Positions 22,040 to 33,354 of a stretch of DNA of 64,000 nt are shown one piece after another. Each line of letters opens with the position of its first letter. Position 1 is the stretch's first letter. Source of the DNA: Macrostomum hystrix (lineage: Eukaryota > Platyhelminthes > Macrostomidae); assembly GCA_950097015.1 (NCBI GenBank), contig CATNEN010000005.1:5757501-5821500 (forward strand), read 5' to 3'. Made by a program: the position numbers and the translations under genes. A model generated the notes under the pieces. That model was not told where the DNA came from. It did no database searches and saw nothing but the letters and a program-made list of their open reading frames with translations.

Positions 22040-23370
22040 CGGCGAGAAGGCTTCGGTCTTGCGATGAATCAAGCTGGGATTTGCGTCGTCGATGGAGACT
22101 GTCGATTTCTCAATACTTTTGATTTTGTCCTTTAGGTAGCTGCTGATTTAATAGTCATCGGTCTCATTCGTTGCAATAGCCATTTGTAGTCTCCAATAAT
22201 TGTAGGAATAATTTAAATTTAGATCTGCAAGGCTCTGATCTGATTACAGCTTTCAAACCCACTTTTCATACACTGAAATGCTGTTTGAATGCAGTGCATT
22301 TTAAATTTGTAAAATAGTAAGCATGCATTTAGACTATATTTAGTTTTTTGGCTTAAAGGATGGACTTCTCAAATAAAAAAAAGAATATGTTTGTTTGAAT
22401 AAGAATATTGCTAAATTGTTATCAGTTGGTTAGTTAATCCAATTTATTGTTTAACCATTTTTTCTGATTAGGTCGTAAGAAACACACATAAATTATTTAT
22501 TCAGCTAAATACAAATTGCCATATAATAGACTGTTTTCTAAAGGAGTTAAAAATATAGGCTTAAAATATGCTTAAAATGCAAGACATAACTTTGACATCC
22601 ATTGGAGCCGTCGTAAAACTGTTAAATAAGTATCAAATAAATACACTCGTGCAAATAATACATAACAACACATTTCACTAAGATAATAAACATTTTCTTT
22701 GAATGATGGTTCGCTTTAAGCTTGCTTGAAACTGTCATCAATAAGGAACAAATTAATTGGGTCAGCATCGGAAATAAAAAAGTCAAAAAGGAACTACACT
22801 GAGTTATCGCAGAAAAGTATTTTAAAGAACCAAGTAATTAAGAAAGCTTTATTGTTTTTTGCTATCCAGCTTTTTTAAATATTTTTTCAGACTTTAGAAA
22901 TCGCTGGCAAAAATTCAGAAACCTAAAGTTATAATGTTATTCCCCCCGGCCTTTTTCGTTGATATGATAACGATCTTCAATCGATATCTCATCGCTTTGA
23001 AAATTGCAGCGTTGAGACTTCATAATAATATTATTATGCTAGGTAACAAACCATACATTTCCAGGTTTTTTTCATGGTAAAGTTGTTGTAATAATATCGT
23101 TATTTTTTTGAACTGGGCAAACTTGATCATGCTTTATATAGGCGATTTGGCTGTTGCATGAGAAATTCTCGTATGCGGTTAATAAGAAACTAAAAGTTTC
23201 ACAACGAACGAAATAAATTATTTTATTTTATACAAGCAAAGAAATTTACGACCTGAATAGTTAACTGCATTATGACTGTTTGCAACTTGCTATTAGTCTC
23301 TTTAATTATTAGGACTTTTTGTGCCAACTGAATAGATCGAACGAAGCTAGTATGTGTAAATGTACATGTG
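22040..23370. other. AT-rich intergenic region, nothing recognised
   Basis: No coding potential, RNA gene or ordered repeat was seen. The region reads as neutral AT-rich spacer. Confidence 0.45.
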
Positions 23371-23640
23371 AAATGCCTCTTAACAGTAGAACTACCAAGG
23401 GGGGATTTTTCCAGCAAGAAAAATTGCAATACCCAAGTCGCCGCATAAAGCATGATCAAGTTTGCCCAGTTCAAAGCCTAAATATTAGGCGCAGCTCAAC
23501 CACGGTACACCATCGCCTAGTCTGTCAACCAATCAGTCACCACCCTACGCGGTTAGCTTTCAGGCGCTGTCAAAAAATGTTCTCAGGGGGCCCTTGGTAT
23601 AAAAACGGGCGGCAAAGTGGCTTGGCAGTCCTACTGCTAA
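23371..23640. repeat. Dispersed repeat R, copy 1
   Basis: Shares ordered blocks with 58657-59240: AACAGTAGAACTACCA, TATTAGGCGCAGCTCAACCA, TCTAGTCTGTCAACC, ATCAGTCACCACCC and CCCCTTGGTATAAG-like. It is not related to either SINE family. No coding content was seen. Confidence 0.7.
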
Positions 23641-23987
23641 TAGCGGCTGCATGCTTGGAAAAATAAATGAAATATGGCAATTTAGCTGCATTACAACGCT
23701 TTGCTTGATAAAAGTTACTCTTACTGAGTTATGATTGCTTGACATATATCACTTACGCTTCAGAGAAAATATAGTTTGTAGACTGGGTAGAGGGTGAGAC
23801 AGATAAGCGATGAGATGAGACACGCGAGGTATACGTCTGACTTATAAGTCGCAGCTGCACGCATTTTAATGTACATACTCTACCACCTTAAAAATGATTG
23901 AGTATACATTTTCAGCCTTTGCGCTCTTGTCAATTTTTCACAATCACTCTTCAAAGTCAATACCCCTACCAAACTGTACTCGCTCCA

Positions 23988-25011
23988 ATGGAGTTGACAA
24001 ACCGCGACTTTCGTGCCATGATTGTTTACGACCAGCGTAAAGGTCTCGCACAAGAGCAATGCGTTGAAAGTTTACGTGCTGCCTTTGGAGATCAGCCGTC
24101 CGGAGAATGATCGACGAAGACCGGCGAGTGATCTGTGCCGAGATCAGGGAGGCTCTTGGCATTGAATCGGCAGCGGTTACGACCATCCTACACGACAAGC
24201 TGGGAGCCTCCAAGCGATGTGCCCGATGGTTGCCCCACAACCTGACGGAGGACCAGAAAGCGGAGAGGCTGCGTTGGTGCGAATTCATGCTCGAAAGATT
24301 CGACTCTGGCACATCGAAGCGATGCTGGGAGATTGTCACAGGTGATGAGACCTGAGTCTACCAGTACGACCCGGAAATCAAGCAGCAGTCGGCAGTTTGG
24401 TTCCTTCCGGATGATGCCACTCCAACGAAGGTCAAGCGGGCCCGCAGCGTCGGGAAGCAGATGGTGGCGACTTTCTTCAGCCAGGCTGGCGACTGTAGCG
24501 CTCCAAGACAGGCGTACAGTCAATTTCGACTGGTACATCAACCAGTGCCTGCCGCTGGTGTTTGATGCGTGGCGCAGACGCCGGCCGCGCACCGGACTTC
24601 GTGGCCTGCTGCTGCAACCACGACAATGCCAGTGCGCACACGGCTGCTGCAACATTGGCATTTCTGACCGAGAATGGAGTCCAGCTGGTGACGCATCCTG
24701 CATATTCGCCCGACCTGGCACCCTGCGACTTCTTTCTCTTCCCTTTGGTGAAGAACCAACTGCGCGGAACTCGGTTTGAGAACCCTGAAGCAGCAAGAAT
24801 CGACTTCGAGCGGGTGGTTTCAGCAGTGCCTGAAGAACAGTGGGCTGGAGCCTGGGCGCAGTGGTTTCACCGAATGAGGAAATGTGTACAAGCTGGTGAC
24901 AGAAAATTTGACACAGACACATTTGGTTTTGGTGCATCTCAAAACTTACAGTACACCCCTCGTACGAGTCCTAAGCGTATTTTGCAACTTGAACAAGTTT
25001 TATCTGATTAA
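23988..25011 (+). pseudogene. Mariner (D,D34D) transposase, inactivated
   Basis: The protein is spread over several frames. The first frame opens MELTNRDFRAMIVYDQRKG and ends at 24110; a shifted frame from 24107 covers the rest of the DNA-binding part. An in-frame TGA at 24353 follows VTGDET, where active mariners have tryptophan. Further frameshifts follow before the last frame, which ends at 25011. The three catalytic aspartates can still be seen in VTGDET, NHDNASAHT and YSPDLAPCDFFLF, with 34 residues between the second and third. I could not recognise terminal inverted repeats. G+C is higher than in the flanking DNA, as expected for an inserted element. Confidence 0.92.
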
Positions 25012-25640
25012 CTGACTGCTTTGCCGCAATCCTAGATAAAATCTAGATAGAACAGAGAGTTGAAGTTAAAAACGAAAAATCTAGAAATCGAATGGCTCTG
25101 TTTAACGAAGAGAAATTTTATTAATGTGATTCATCGTAAATCAAGATAGGCGAACCATTTTCTGCATTTTAAAATGAAAAAAGATGGCTTTAGATAACCA
25201 ATTTACATCTTTAGAAATTGTTACAAGTTTATGAGTGCAATAATCAACAGCGAAACCTTTGGAACATACGGCTCGTATATTGTGATACACGTTTTTAAAG
25301 AATTTAACATGGTAACTTCGAAAGTGCTCGATCAGTCCACTGCGCAATTACCAAAACTGTGACCTTATCTTTTATTGCTGGTGATGATTTTACAGGTAGA
25401 TAAAATTGGCAATTTTGGAAACAAGTTTATATATTGCTTCAAGTGTGAAACAGATTTGAACATCTGACCTGTTTGGATGCAGATTTTGTTTTAAAGAACA
25501 GCTCGCAAACTTTTCGGCGTCATTTAGTGGGAAGATTTTCGTCATTAAAATATAGTGAATAATTAAAACTGTTAACATCAATATTGAGGACTTGTAACAA
25601 AGCACTTTATTCTAGTTAGATATTTCGGATGAAACGCCGG
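25012..25640. other. Spacer between the mariner remnant and the 7TM gene
   Basis: AT-rich; it should include the 3' UTR of the 7TM gene on the minus strand. No other feature seen. Confidence 0.45.
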
Positions 25641-27008
25641 TCAATGATGAGCCGGTCGAGCGCAGTACTGCAGAAGCTCGCGAACTATAGAAACCAATCC
25701 ATTTCGAAAGGTCGGACTCAGAATAGTAGCTAAAATCGTGTGACTGCTCAGCAACAGTGGTTGCGCTAATATCATAATGCTATGATATAACACAGAGGCG
25801 TTTACGTGTAACCTATTTGCCAACAGGAGGATAAATGTTATAATTATGCCAAAAATTATCAACAGAATAAACACTAGACGACCAACCAGAATTTTCTTGA
25901 GCTCATTTGCCAGCAAGTGGCTGCCACCAGGCACTGTCGGCGCAATAACAATCGTCACAGCCGCAGCGTTGTCACAGGCATCATCGTCCTCATCGTCCTT
26001 ATCGACAGTGCTGTTTTTCAGTCGAGCATAACTCACCCGTGGTTGCTCAGCCACCGACTGCTCGGTGGGAGGTCCGCGGCAACAGGCACAGCACAGTTTT
26101 GAAGCGAACACAATCAGCATGATGACAGCTAGGACCATGAAGGTAAAGCAGAACATTAAAAAAAACAGAACATGAAATGTCACGAATTCGACCGAGTAGC
26201 GGGGATACGCTACAGCTAAAAGGTAGTTGACACCATTCTTTGTGCAGTAGAGGTAGCCGAAAAAGTTCAGATATGGACTGGCAACCAAAATGCCGATGAG
26301 AATGCCAATGAGCAGTGCGACTTTAACTCGCTTCAGGTTAACGAACAGCAGAACAGTCTGAGCTGGATGAGACCATTCCACAAGAAAGATGCCAATCAAT
26401 AGGTTGAAGACAAGGCTGGTATTCAGACAGATAAAATGTAAGCCGTAGTTAATATTCATCATGTAGACTAATATAGCAGCCGGTAGTACTGCTACAGAGA
26501 GACGCACCGATGAAATATAACCCCAGCAGATATCCATAACAGAGGCGGTCGAGAACGCCAAGCCCATGCCGGAAAGAGCCCTGAGCAGAAACAGCTGCAT
26601 GCCAACCTGGTCAGAGCCTTGACCTGTTGAACTTCTCTGCCTCAACCAGACAGCCAGTGAGATGAGACCAGCCAGCGCAAATAGGCAGTGAAGTATCACG
26701 GCAAGCAGTTTAATAGCGAATACATTTTCTTCGTTAAAGTGAAGAGCGACCAGTTCGCAATTATCGGATCGTTTTGTGACGCACATCAACGGCGGCAAAG
26801 TACTTTTAGCATCGCCAATGAGCCAACGCCAATTGGACAATCGGGTCTGATTGTCGGAACAGCGCCAGTGCATTCGAATTTTGTTCAGGTACAAAGCGTG
26901 ACTGTCCGAGTCCCATGGAGAATGATTCGCAGCGTAGTGCTCAGCGGAAATGCCACCCGGAAGAAAGTCTTCGTCCAGCATCTCCTGTACAATATTCTGA
27001 AGCCACAT
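25641..27008 (-). CDS. Intronless seven-transmembrane receptor-like protein
   Basis: A single uninterrupted frame of 455 aa from the ATG at 27008. The first 95 residues or so are probably extracellular, with cysteines and an N-glycosylation site (NQT). Seven or so hydrophobic segments follow, at about 97-121, 138-165, 170-215 (broad), 228-255, 275-310, 372-400 and 405-435. The last ends ATILSPTFRNGLVSIV, which resembles the TM7/helix-8 transition of rhodopsin-like GPCRs. A long third intracellular loop carries an acidic run (DKDDEDDDACD) and a CCACC cluster suited to palmitoylation. DRY and NPxxY motifs are not evident. It is probably an orphan, lineage-specific chemosensory- or peptide-receptor-like GPCR; the ligand is unknown. 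Absence of introns is common in such expanded families. Confidence 0.65.
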   Translation of the reverse strand: MWLQNIVQEMLDEDFLPGGISAEHYAANHSPWDSDSHALYLNKIRMHWRCSDNQTRLSNWRWLIGDAKSTLPPLMCVTKRSDNCELVALHFNEENVFAIKLLAVILHCLFALAGLISLAVWLRQRSSTGQGSDQVGMQLFLLRALSGMGLAFSTASVMDICWGYISSVRLSVAVLPAAILVYMMNINYGLHFICLNTSLVFNLLIGIFLVEWSHPAQTVLLFVNLKRVKVALLIGILIGILVASPYLNFFGYLYCTKNGVNYLLAVAYPRYSVEFVTFHVLFFLMFCFTFMVLAVIMLIVFASKLCCACCRGPPTEQSVAEQPRVSYARLKNSTVDKDDEDDDACDNAAAVTIVIAPTVPGGSHLLANELKKILVGRLVFILLIIFGIIITFILLLANRLHVNASVLYHSIMILAQPLLLSSHTILATILSPTFRNGLVSIVRELLQYCARPAHH

Positions 27009-27159
27009 TTTCCAATGTATATTCTCTACTATAGTTGCTTGATGTTGGCGAATATTTTAAAGTTTAAAACCCGATTTTTTTATTCTCGATTTCTTAAATT
27101 TCTTTTTTTCAAACGAGCGCAGCGACACGCGGCCCCATGCCAACTTAAATAACCCGCCA

Positions 27160-27216
27160 ACGCGCCCACCACCCCACCAGCAGGGGGGCCAGACAGGTGG
27201 TGGGGTGCACGCAAAC
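27160..27216. repeat. GC-rich imperfect hairpin upstream of the 7TM gene
   Basis: CCCACCACCCCACCAG and its near reverse complement GGTGGTGGGGTG flank a short GGGGGGCCAGACA loop, about 150 bp upstream of the receptor ATG on the minus strand. Its role is unknown. Confidence 0.5.
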
Positions 27217-27514
27217 GCTAGTTAGCTGGCAAGCAAACCAGGTCACTAGCTACTATAAGCGGCTTCTATAAATAAACAATTGCTGAATCAATACCCTACA
27301 GCAGTGCGACAAAGATTTTTATTATGTCATGATTGGCTAAAACGCAAAACCCATGCCACTGCAGCTGCTGCGGAGATGGCAGCAGTAAGACAGACAAATC
27401 TCTACATCTTTGTCAGGAGCTGCGTCTCTACAGCTGTCTGAAGCGGCAAGCCGGGAGCCACTCATGCCCTGGAGGTTAATACCAATGCTGATCTTTAAAA
27501 AATAAGCGATTTCT

Positions 27515-27800
27515 AAAAAATGCGATGTCTTAGAATAGTTATTTCAAAGAATTGCGATTTCTAAGAATTGCGATTTCTTAGAATAGCGATTTCTAAGAAT
27601 AGCGATTTCTTAGAATAGCGATTTCTAAGAATATAGATTTCTTAGAATTTTATTCTAAGAAATCGCTATTCTTAGAAATAACTATTCTTTGATTTAACTA
27701 TGAATTGATATTCTTAGAAATCGCAATTCTTAGAAATTGCTATTCTTAGAAATCGCTATTCTTAAAAATATTATAAGAATAGTGATTTCGAAAAACCTTG
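27515..27800. repeat. Palindromic array of about 16-bp AGCGATTTCTAAGAAT units
   Basis: From 27515 to about 27648 the units read GCGATTTCTTAGAATA. From about 27650 to 27775 they read as the reverse complement (TTCTTAGAAATCGCTATT). Each unit also contains the small palindrome TTCTTAGAA. The whole could fold into a hairpin of more than 100 bp. Confidence 0.9.
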
Positions 27801-28490
27801 AGTTCTAAGAATAGTGAATTCTTTTTTGTGGTTTTTAGGAATAGCGGTTTTTTTAATTATTTTACTAAAAGATTTTAAAAAAATTATTTCTTAGAAAAAA
27901 GTGTTTTAATAATCGTGATAGCTAAAAAGCCAAGCATGTAAACAATAACAAACAAAAACCCTGCAGTTTTTAATCATAAAAATACGTTATTGAATCTAGG
28001 TAAAGCCGATTCGTCAAGCCATTTTTCAAAGTAGTTTTTTATGTTTCCTATATCAGCGAATGCAGATATTTCATTGCAACTTTGTTGTACAGTCGGTGAG
28101 GTAATCTATCTTACACAGAAGTTCACGACTATGACTTCTGTCTTCAGAGCTTCCAGGAGAAGAAAACAGAAATAGAGACTATTATCCTTAAAAATGTTTT
28201 AAATCAGCAAATACAGTTTAGCAATTTTGTGCAAATGCTTTATAGTCATAAGCCAATCGATAGTTGAGCAGATATTAGTAGCTTTTATTTATAGTACAAA
28301 AACTGCAGTTTTAAATAACGTTCGAGAAAAAAAACTAGAACAGTTCAATCCGACCAGTCGTGGCACTCTTTCTAAGAAACTCCTTAGCAACAGGAAACGA
28401 GTCCGTCAGGCGAAACCCGGCAGTTCTGGCCCATCTTAGAGGGGCCGATAGCCAAGAGTCTGGGGATAGAGAGTAGAACCAGCCGAGAGC
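27801..28490. other. AT-rich spacer downstream of COQ6
   Basis: I looked here for the last COQ6 exon on the minus strand and saw no stretch resembling its C-terminus. No other feature recognised. Confidence 0.4.
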
Positions 28491-28495
28491 TTCGT

Positions 28496-28600
28496 TCACA
28501 ACAGCGACTGGGACAACCTGCGTCGGGTTGGGTGATCACGAATGTCAGTGCGAGAGGCGAACGCGTTAACTAACCGCTTCAACATACAAAACAGACCAGG
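28496..28600 (-). repeat. tRNA-like segment, SINE-B-related head; possible terminal COQ6 reading frame
   Basis: The minus strand reads AAGCGGTTAGTTAACGCG then TTCGCCTCTCGCACTGAC, clearly related to the SINE-B head (GCGGTTAACGCGTTTGCC). The same stretch offers an open frame (MLKRLVNAFASRT up to a TGA at 28496) that would be in phase with the preceding COQ6 exon if the CAG near 28608 were used as acceptor. I judge it more likely a repeat than the true C-terminus. Confidence 0.45.
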
Positions 28601-28604
28601 GCAC

Positions 28605-28915
28605 AAAAACTGACATCGAAACACCTCAGAACACACAAATAGACATATACAGACATCCAAAACAGACATTGACACACATCCAAAACAGACATATACTGAC
28701 ATCCAAAACAGAAACATACAGATAGACATCAAAAACAAAACAGACATACAGACATCAAAAACAGACATCAAAAAACAGGCATTGACAGACATACAAAAAC
28801 AGACACCAAAAACAGACACCAAAAACAGACACCAAAAACAGACATTGACAGACATACAAAAACAGACATTGAGAGACATTCAAAACAGACATTTACAGAC
28901 ACACAGAACAGTAGC
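28605..28915. repeat. Irregular short tandem repeat (ACAGACAT-rich)
   Basis: Degenerate repeats of ACAGACATCCAAA, ACATACAGACATC and ACCAAAAACAGACACC, about 13 to 20 bp per unit. It lies just downstream of the last recognised COQ6 exon, so probably in its final intron. Confidence 0.85.
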
Positions 28916-28944
28916 ACAGGCATTAAAAGTCAAGGCGGTCTCAC

Positions 28945-31519
28945 CTGTCGCTGCCTCTGAGTCTCATAGTCTTTCAGGTAGATCGGATCGGCAGGATCAG
29001 CTCCGTTGCTAGCCGCCTCAATGAGCAGTTTGGTGAGACACGCGGCGTCCTCCATGCCGAGGTTCATGCCTTGGCCAGCTAGCGGGGAGAGTCGGTGGGC
29101 CGCGTCGCCAGCCAGGACGATTCGTTCGACGCTGTATCGATTGGCGTGCATGAAGCCTAGAGGAAACGCCGCCCTGCTAGACGGTTGAACGGCCGTAACT
29201 AAGGGCGCCGCTGATTGACCCGGTCCGGTTGCTAAGCGACGATTTAGACTAGCTAAAAAATCGGCGTCACTAGCAGCTAGAAGGGCTGAGATTTGATCGG
29301 ACCGATCGCACCAGACCAACGAGGCGTAGCGGCCTGGCAGGGGCAGCAGGGCGATCGGACCGTCGGGCAGGAAGCGTTGAAACGCTTCGCCGGAGAGGCC
29401 ATCCGGACCGTCGATCTGGGGTGACCAAGATAATTGAGAAGTTCTATTTCTTGATGCGATTCTTGCTTCGTTTCCTGCTTCGATTCTTTCTACTACGGTT
29501 CCTGCTTCGATTCCATATACAATGCTCTTGCTTCGATTCTAGCAACTATGTTCCTGCTTCGATTCTTTCTACTACGGTTCCTGCTTCGATTCCATATACA
29601 ATGCTCTTGCTTCGATTCTAGCAACAATGTTCCTGCTACGATTCTAACTAATACTTTTCTGCTTCGATTTTAGCATCTATGTTCCTGCTTCGATTCTAAC
29701 TACTAATTTTCTGCTTCGATTCTAGCAACTATGTTCCTGCTTCGATTCTAACTACTACTTTTCTGCTTCGATTCTAGGAACTATGTTCCTGCTTCGATTC
29801 TAACTACTACTTTCCTGCTTCGATTCTAACTAATACTTTTCTGCTTCGATTCTAGCAACTATGTTCCTGCTTCGATTCTAACTACTACTTTTCTGCTTCG
29901 ATTCTAGCAACTATGTTCCTGCTTCGATTCTAACTACTACTTTCCTGCTTCGATTCTTGCTACTAATTTTCTGCTTCGATTCCATATACTATGCTCTTGC
30001 TTCGATTCTAACTACGGTTCCTGCTTCGATTCTAACTACGGTTCCTGATTCGATTCTAGCTACGGTTCCTGCTTCGATTCTAACTACGGTTCCTGCTTCG
30101 ATTCTAACTACGGTTCCTGCTTCGATTCTAACTACGGCTCCTGCTTGGATTCTAAAAACACTTACTGCTTAGTTTGCAGCTACGAATATTACTAAGATAC
30201 GAGTATGAATAATTCTGTGAAAAGCTGATGCGATTCAAGCTGCGGTTCTAGCTCACCTCCAGTGTGGCAACCATAGCCCGATGCCTTGAATAGGGAATGT
30301 CAACAGCTTGGATGCCAGCCAATCGGCGCACAGGAGAACCGAATCCGTCGCAGCCAATCAGAAGTCGAGTTCGCAGAATGCTTTTATCATTCAGCTGCAG
30401 CCGCAGGTGACTCCGCCTATCGTAGCTGTTCTCGTCCACCAGGCGTTCCAGACGACAGCCTTCACGGAGTTGGGCGCCTGATCAAATACAAAAATTAGAT
30501 AATGTTCAGCTTAAGTGCTTTGTCCCCCGTAGATTAAAAAACCTGGTGGAATGTCACTTTAATAAGCAACCGTTTCAATAATGTCACTCTTAAGAGAATC
30601 ACTCGCTCAAAAGACAATGTCACTCCGAGAATAATCCCACAGAAAACAATGTCACTCCTAGGAGAATCGCACAGAAAACAATGTCACTCCTAGGAGAATC
30701 GCACAGAAAACAATGTCACTCCTAGGAGAATCGCACAGAAAACAATGTCACTCCTAGGAGAATCGCACAGAAAACAATGTCACTCCTAGGAGAATCGCAC
30801 AGAAAACAATGTCACTCCTAGGAGAATCGCACAGAAAACAATGTCACTCCGAGAATAATCGCACAGAAAACAATGTCACTCCGAGAATAATCGCACAGAA
30901 AACAATGTCACTCCGAGAATAATCGCACAGAAAACAATGTCACTCCTGGTGGAAAACAGAATGACTGAAAAACCCAGTCGAGCAGAGATTACTAACCAGA
31001 ACTAGCCGCTTTCCTTGCCAGCCTAGCTACAACAGGCGCCAGTTCTGTAACAGAGGCTAGTGCGCCATTATCACCGCCATCTATAGCATTATCGGTGGCG
31101 TTAAAATTCAACGCGGCAGTCGAATCGCTTTCCAGGACACGCATTCGACGAATTTTAGCTACGCGCGAATCCGAATCATCCCAGACACCCAGACGACGAA
31201 GCTGATCAACGGAACTAGGACTGAGGGCTACGGCTCGATTGCTGAAACCACCGCTGCCAGCAGATGCGGCATTGTTCTTCGGCTCATTCAAAGCTGGCAA
31301 ACGTCCGGCCTCTAATAAAAGTACACGATAATTCGGCGCATTAGTCGAAGCGCCAGCCAGGCCGCAAGCGATGGCCAAACCAACTGGACCGCCGCCAATG
31401 ATAGTGACGTCGACATCGGTAGAATCTGATGATAGACAGCGACTTCTCTGTCCGTTAACTGACAGACGAAGCCAGTTGACGGGCGCGCGGGCAGACAGAG
31501 GTAGCCGAGCTAGACTAGC
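28945..31519 (-). CDS. COQ6: COQ6-type ubiquinone biosynthesis flavin monooxygenase, three core exons
   Basis: Exons 31519-30997, 30477-30257 and 29415-28945 join in phase and encode about 405 residues. The first holds the FAD-binding Rossmann motif (VTIIGGGPVGLAIACGLAG) after an arginine-rich, leader-like stretch (ARLPLSARAPVNW). The second has the conserved LLIGCDGFGSPVRRLAGIQ (DG motif). The third has GPIALLPLPGRYASLVWC, the second FAD motif IVLAGDAAHRLSPLAGQGMNLGMEDA, and YLKDYETQRQRQ. This matches the UbiH/COQ6 family, which hydroxylates the ring of coenzyme Q precursors in the mitochondrial matrix with NAD(P)H-derived electrons. The initiating exon is upstream of 31519 in phase 0, possibly the 33663 reading frame. 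The C-terminal exon of about 40-50 residues was not identified. Every intron here contains a minisatellite. Confidence 0.9.
29440..30165. repeat. Minisatellite, about 22-27-bp units, near 30 copies, in COQ6 intron
   Basis: Units built on TTCCTGCTTCGATTCTA followed by variable ACTACTAC, GCAACTATG or ACTACGG. Higher-order repeats of two unit types alternate in the middle, and the right end becomes uniform. Confidence 0.94.
30560..30950. repeat. Minisatellite, 32-bp unit, about 12 copies, in COQ6 intron
   Basis: The unit begins CACTCCTAGGAGAATCGCAC and ends AGAAAACAATGT. Central units are identical; both ends carry the variant CACTCCGAGAATAATCGCAC. CTCCTAGGAG is a 10-bp palindrome in each central unit. 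Confidence 0.96.
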
Positions 31520-31589
31520 CTGGAAGAGAAATTATAAGGCGACGTCTTATATACACGTCTTAAATTTAGTGGACCATAGACTATATGAA

Positions 31590-33062
31590 TTCAGGCTCAG
31601 TGTGAGAGGACTTGGCTGGGTGTTGGATGGGGTTTGAGGCTCAGTGTGAGAGGACTGGGCTGGGTGTTGGATGGGGTTTGAGGCTCAGTGTGAGAGGACT
31701 GGGCTGGGTGTTGGATGGGGTTTGAGGCTCAGTGTGAGAGGACTGGGCTGGGTGTTGGATGGGGTTTGAGGCTCTGTGTGAGAGGACTGGGGTGCGTGTT
31801 GGATGGAGTTTGAGGCTCAGTGTGAGAGGACTGGGCTGGGTGTTGGATGGGGTTTGAGGCTCAGTGTGAGAGGACTGGGGTGCGTGTTGGATGGGGTTTG
31901 AGGCTCAGTGTGAGAGGACTGGGGTGCGTGTTGGATGGGGTTTGAGGCTCAGTGTGAGAGGACTGGGGTGGGTGTTGGATGGGGTTTGAGGATCAGTGTG
32001 AGAGGACTTGGCTGGGTGTTGGATGGGGTTTGAGGCTCAGTGTGAGAGGACTTGGCTGGGTGTTGGATGGGGTTTGAGGCTCAGTGTGAGAGGACTGGGC
32101 TGGGTGTTGGATGGGGTTTGATGCTCAGTGTGAGAGGACTGGGGTGCGTGTTGGATGGGGTTTGAGGCTCAGTGTGAGAGGACTGGGGTGCGTGTTGGAT
32201 GGGGTTTGAGGCTCAGTGTGAGAGGACTGGCTGGGTGTTGGATGGGGTTTGAGGCTCAGTGTGAGAGGACTGGGCTGGGTGTTGGATGGGGTTTGAGGCT
32301 CTGTGTGAGAGGACTTGGCTGGGTGTTGGATGGGGTTTGAGGCTCAGTGTGAGAGGACTGGGCTGGGTGTTGGATGGGGTTTGAGGCTCAGTGTGAGAGG
32401 ACTGGGGTGCGTGTTGGATGGGGTTTGAGGCTCAGTGTGAGAGGACTGGGCTGGGTGTTGGATGGGGTTTGATGCTCAGTGTGAGAGGACTGGGGTGCGT
32501 GTTGGATGGGGTTTGAGGCTCAGTGTGAGAGGACTGGGGTGCGTGTTGGATGGGGTTTGAGGCTCAGTGTGAGAGGACTGGGCTGGGTGTTGGATGGGGT
32601 TTGAGGCTCTGTGTGAGAGGACTTGGCTGGGTGTTGGATGGGGTTTGAGGCTCAGTGTGAGAGGACTGGCTGGGTGTTGGATGGGGTTTGAGGCTCAGTG
32701 TGAGAGGACTGGGGTGGGTGTTGGATGGGGTTTGAGGCTCAGTGTGAGAGGACTGGGGTGGGTGTTGGATGGGGTTTGATGCTCAGTGTGAGAGGACTGG
32801 GGTGGGTGTTGGATGGGGTTTGAGGCTCAGTGTGAGAGGACTGGGCTGGGTGTTGGATGGGGTTTAATGCACAGTGTGAGAGGACTGGGGTGCGTGTTGG
32901 ATGGGGTTTGAGGCTCAGTGTGAGAGGACTGGGCTGGGTGTTGGATGGGGTTTGAGGCTCAGTGTGAGAGGACTTGGCTGGGTGTTGGATGGGGTTTGAG
33001 GCTCAGTGTGAGAGGACTGGGCTGGGTGTTGGATGGGGTTTGAGGCTCAGTGTGAGAGGACT
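31590..33062. repeat. Minisatellite, 44-bp unit, about 33 copies, upstream of the first seen COQ6 exon
   Basis: The unit begins GAGGCTCAGTGTGAGAGGAC and ends GGATGGGGTTT. Two main variants (GGGCTGGGTG and GGGGTGCGTG) alternate in repeated blocks, showing multi-unit duplications. It is strongly G-rich on the plus strand, which is the non-template strand's complement for COQ6. It is the longest array in the window. Confidence 0.97.
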
Positions 33063-33354
33063 TAAGATAGATTTTAATCAAGTTTAAGAGCCATGTGTTT
33101 AAGCTCAATAAGGTTTAAAAAAGGTAAAAACAAAACTAGCAACGTTATTGATAAAATGGTAAATTAAACTCTGACATTAAGAACTACCGATTCAACTTTA
33201 TATTAAAAAACTGAATACAAATAATGTAAGTTTGGCAATTATTAAGTAAACTTGTAATTAAGCAGACTATAGAAGTAGTTAACCGTGATTTTTTAATTTG
33301 CAACAACGGCAAGACGGCATTTTAAATCATAAAAAAGTTGTCAATCCAGATAAT

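Noticed and set aside
24188-24937. 249-codon minus-strand open frame
   Set aside because: Antisense to the mariner transposase remnant, whose plus-strand motifs (HDNASAHT, YSPDLAPCDFF) are unmistakable.
30667-30950. Regularly spaced repeats resembling a CRISPR array
   Set aside because: The 32-bp units follow each other directly without unique spacers, in an animal intron; it is a minisatellite.
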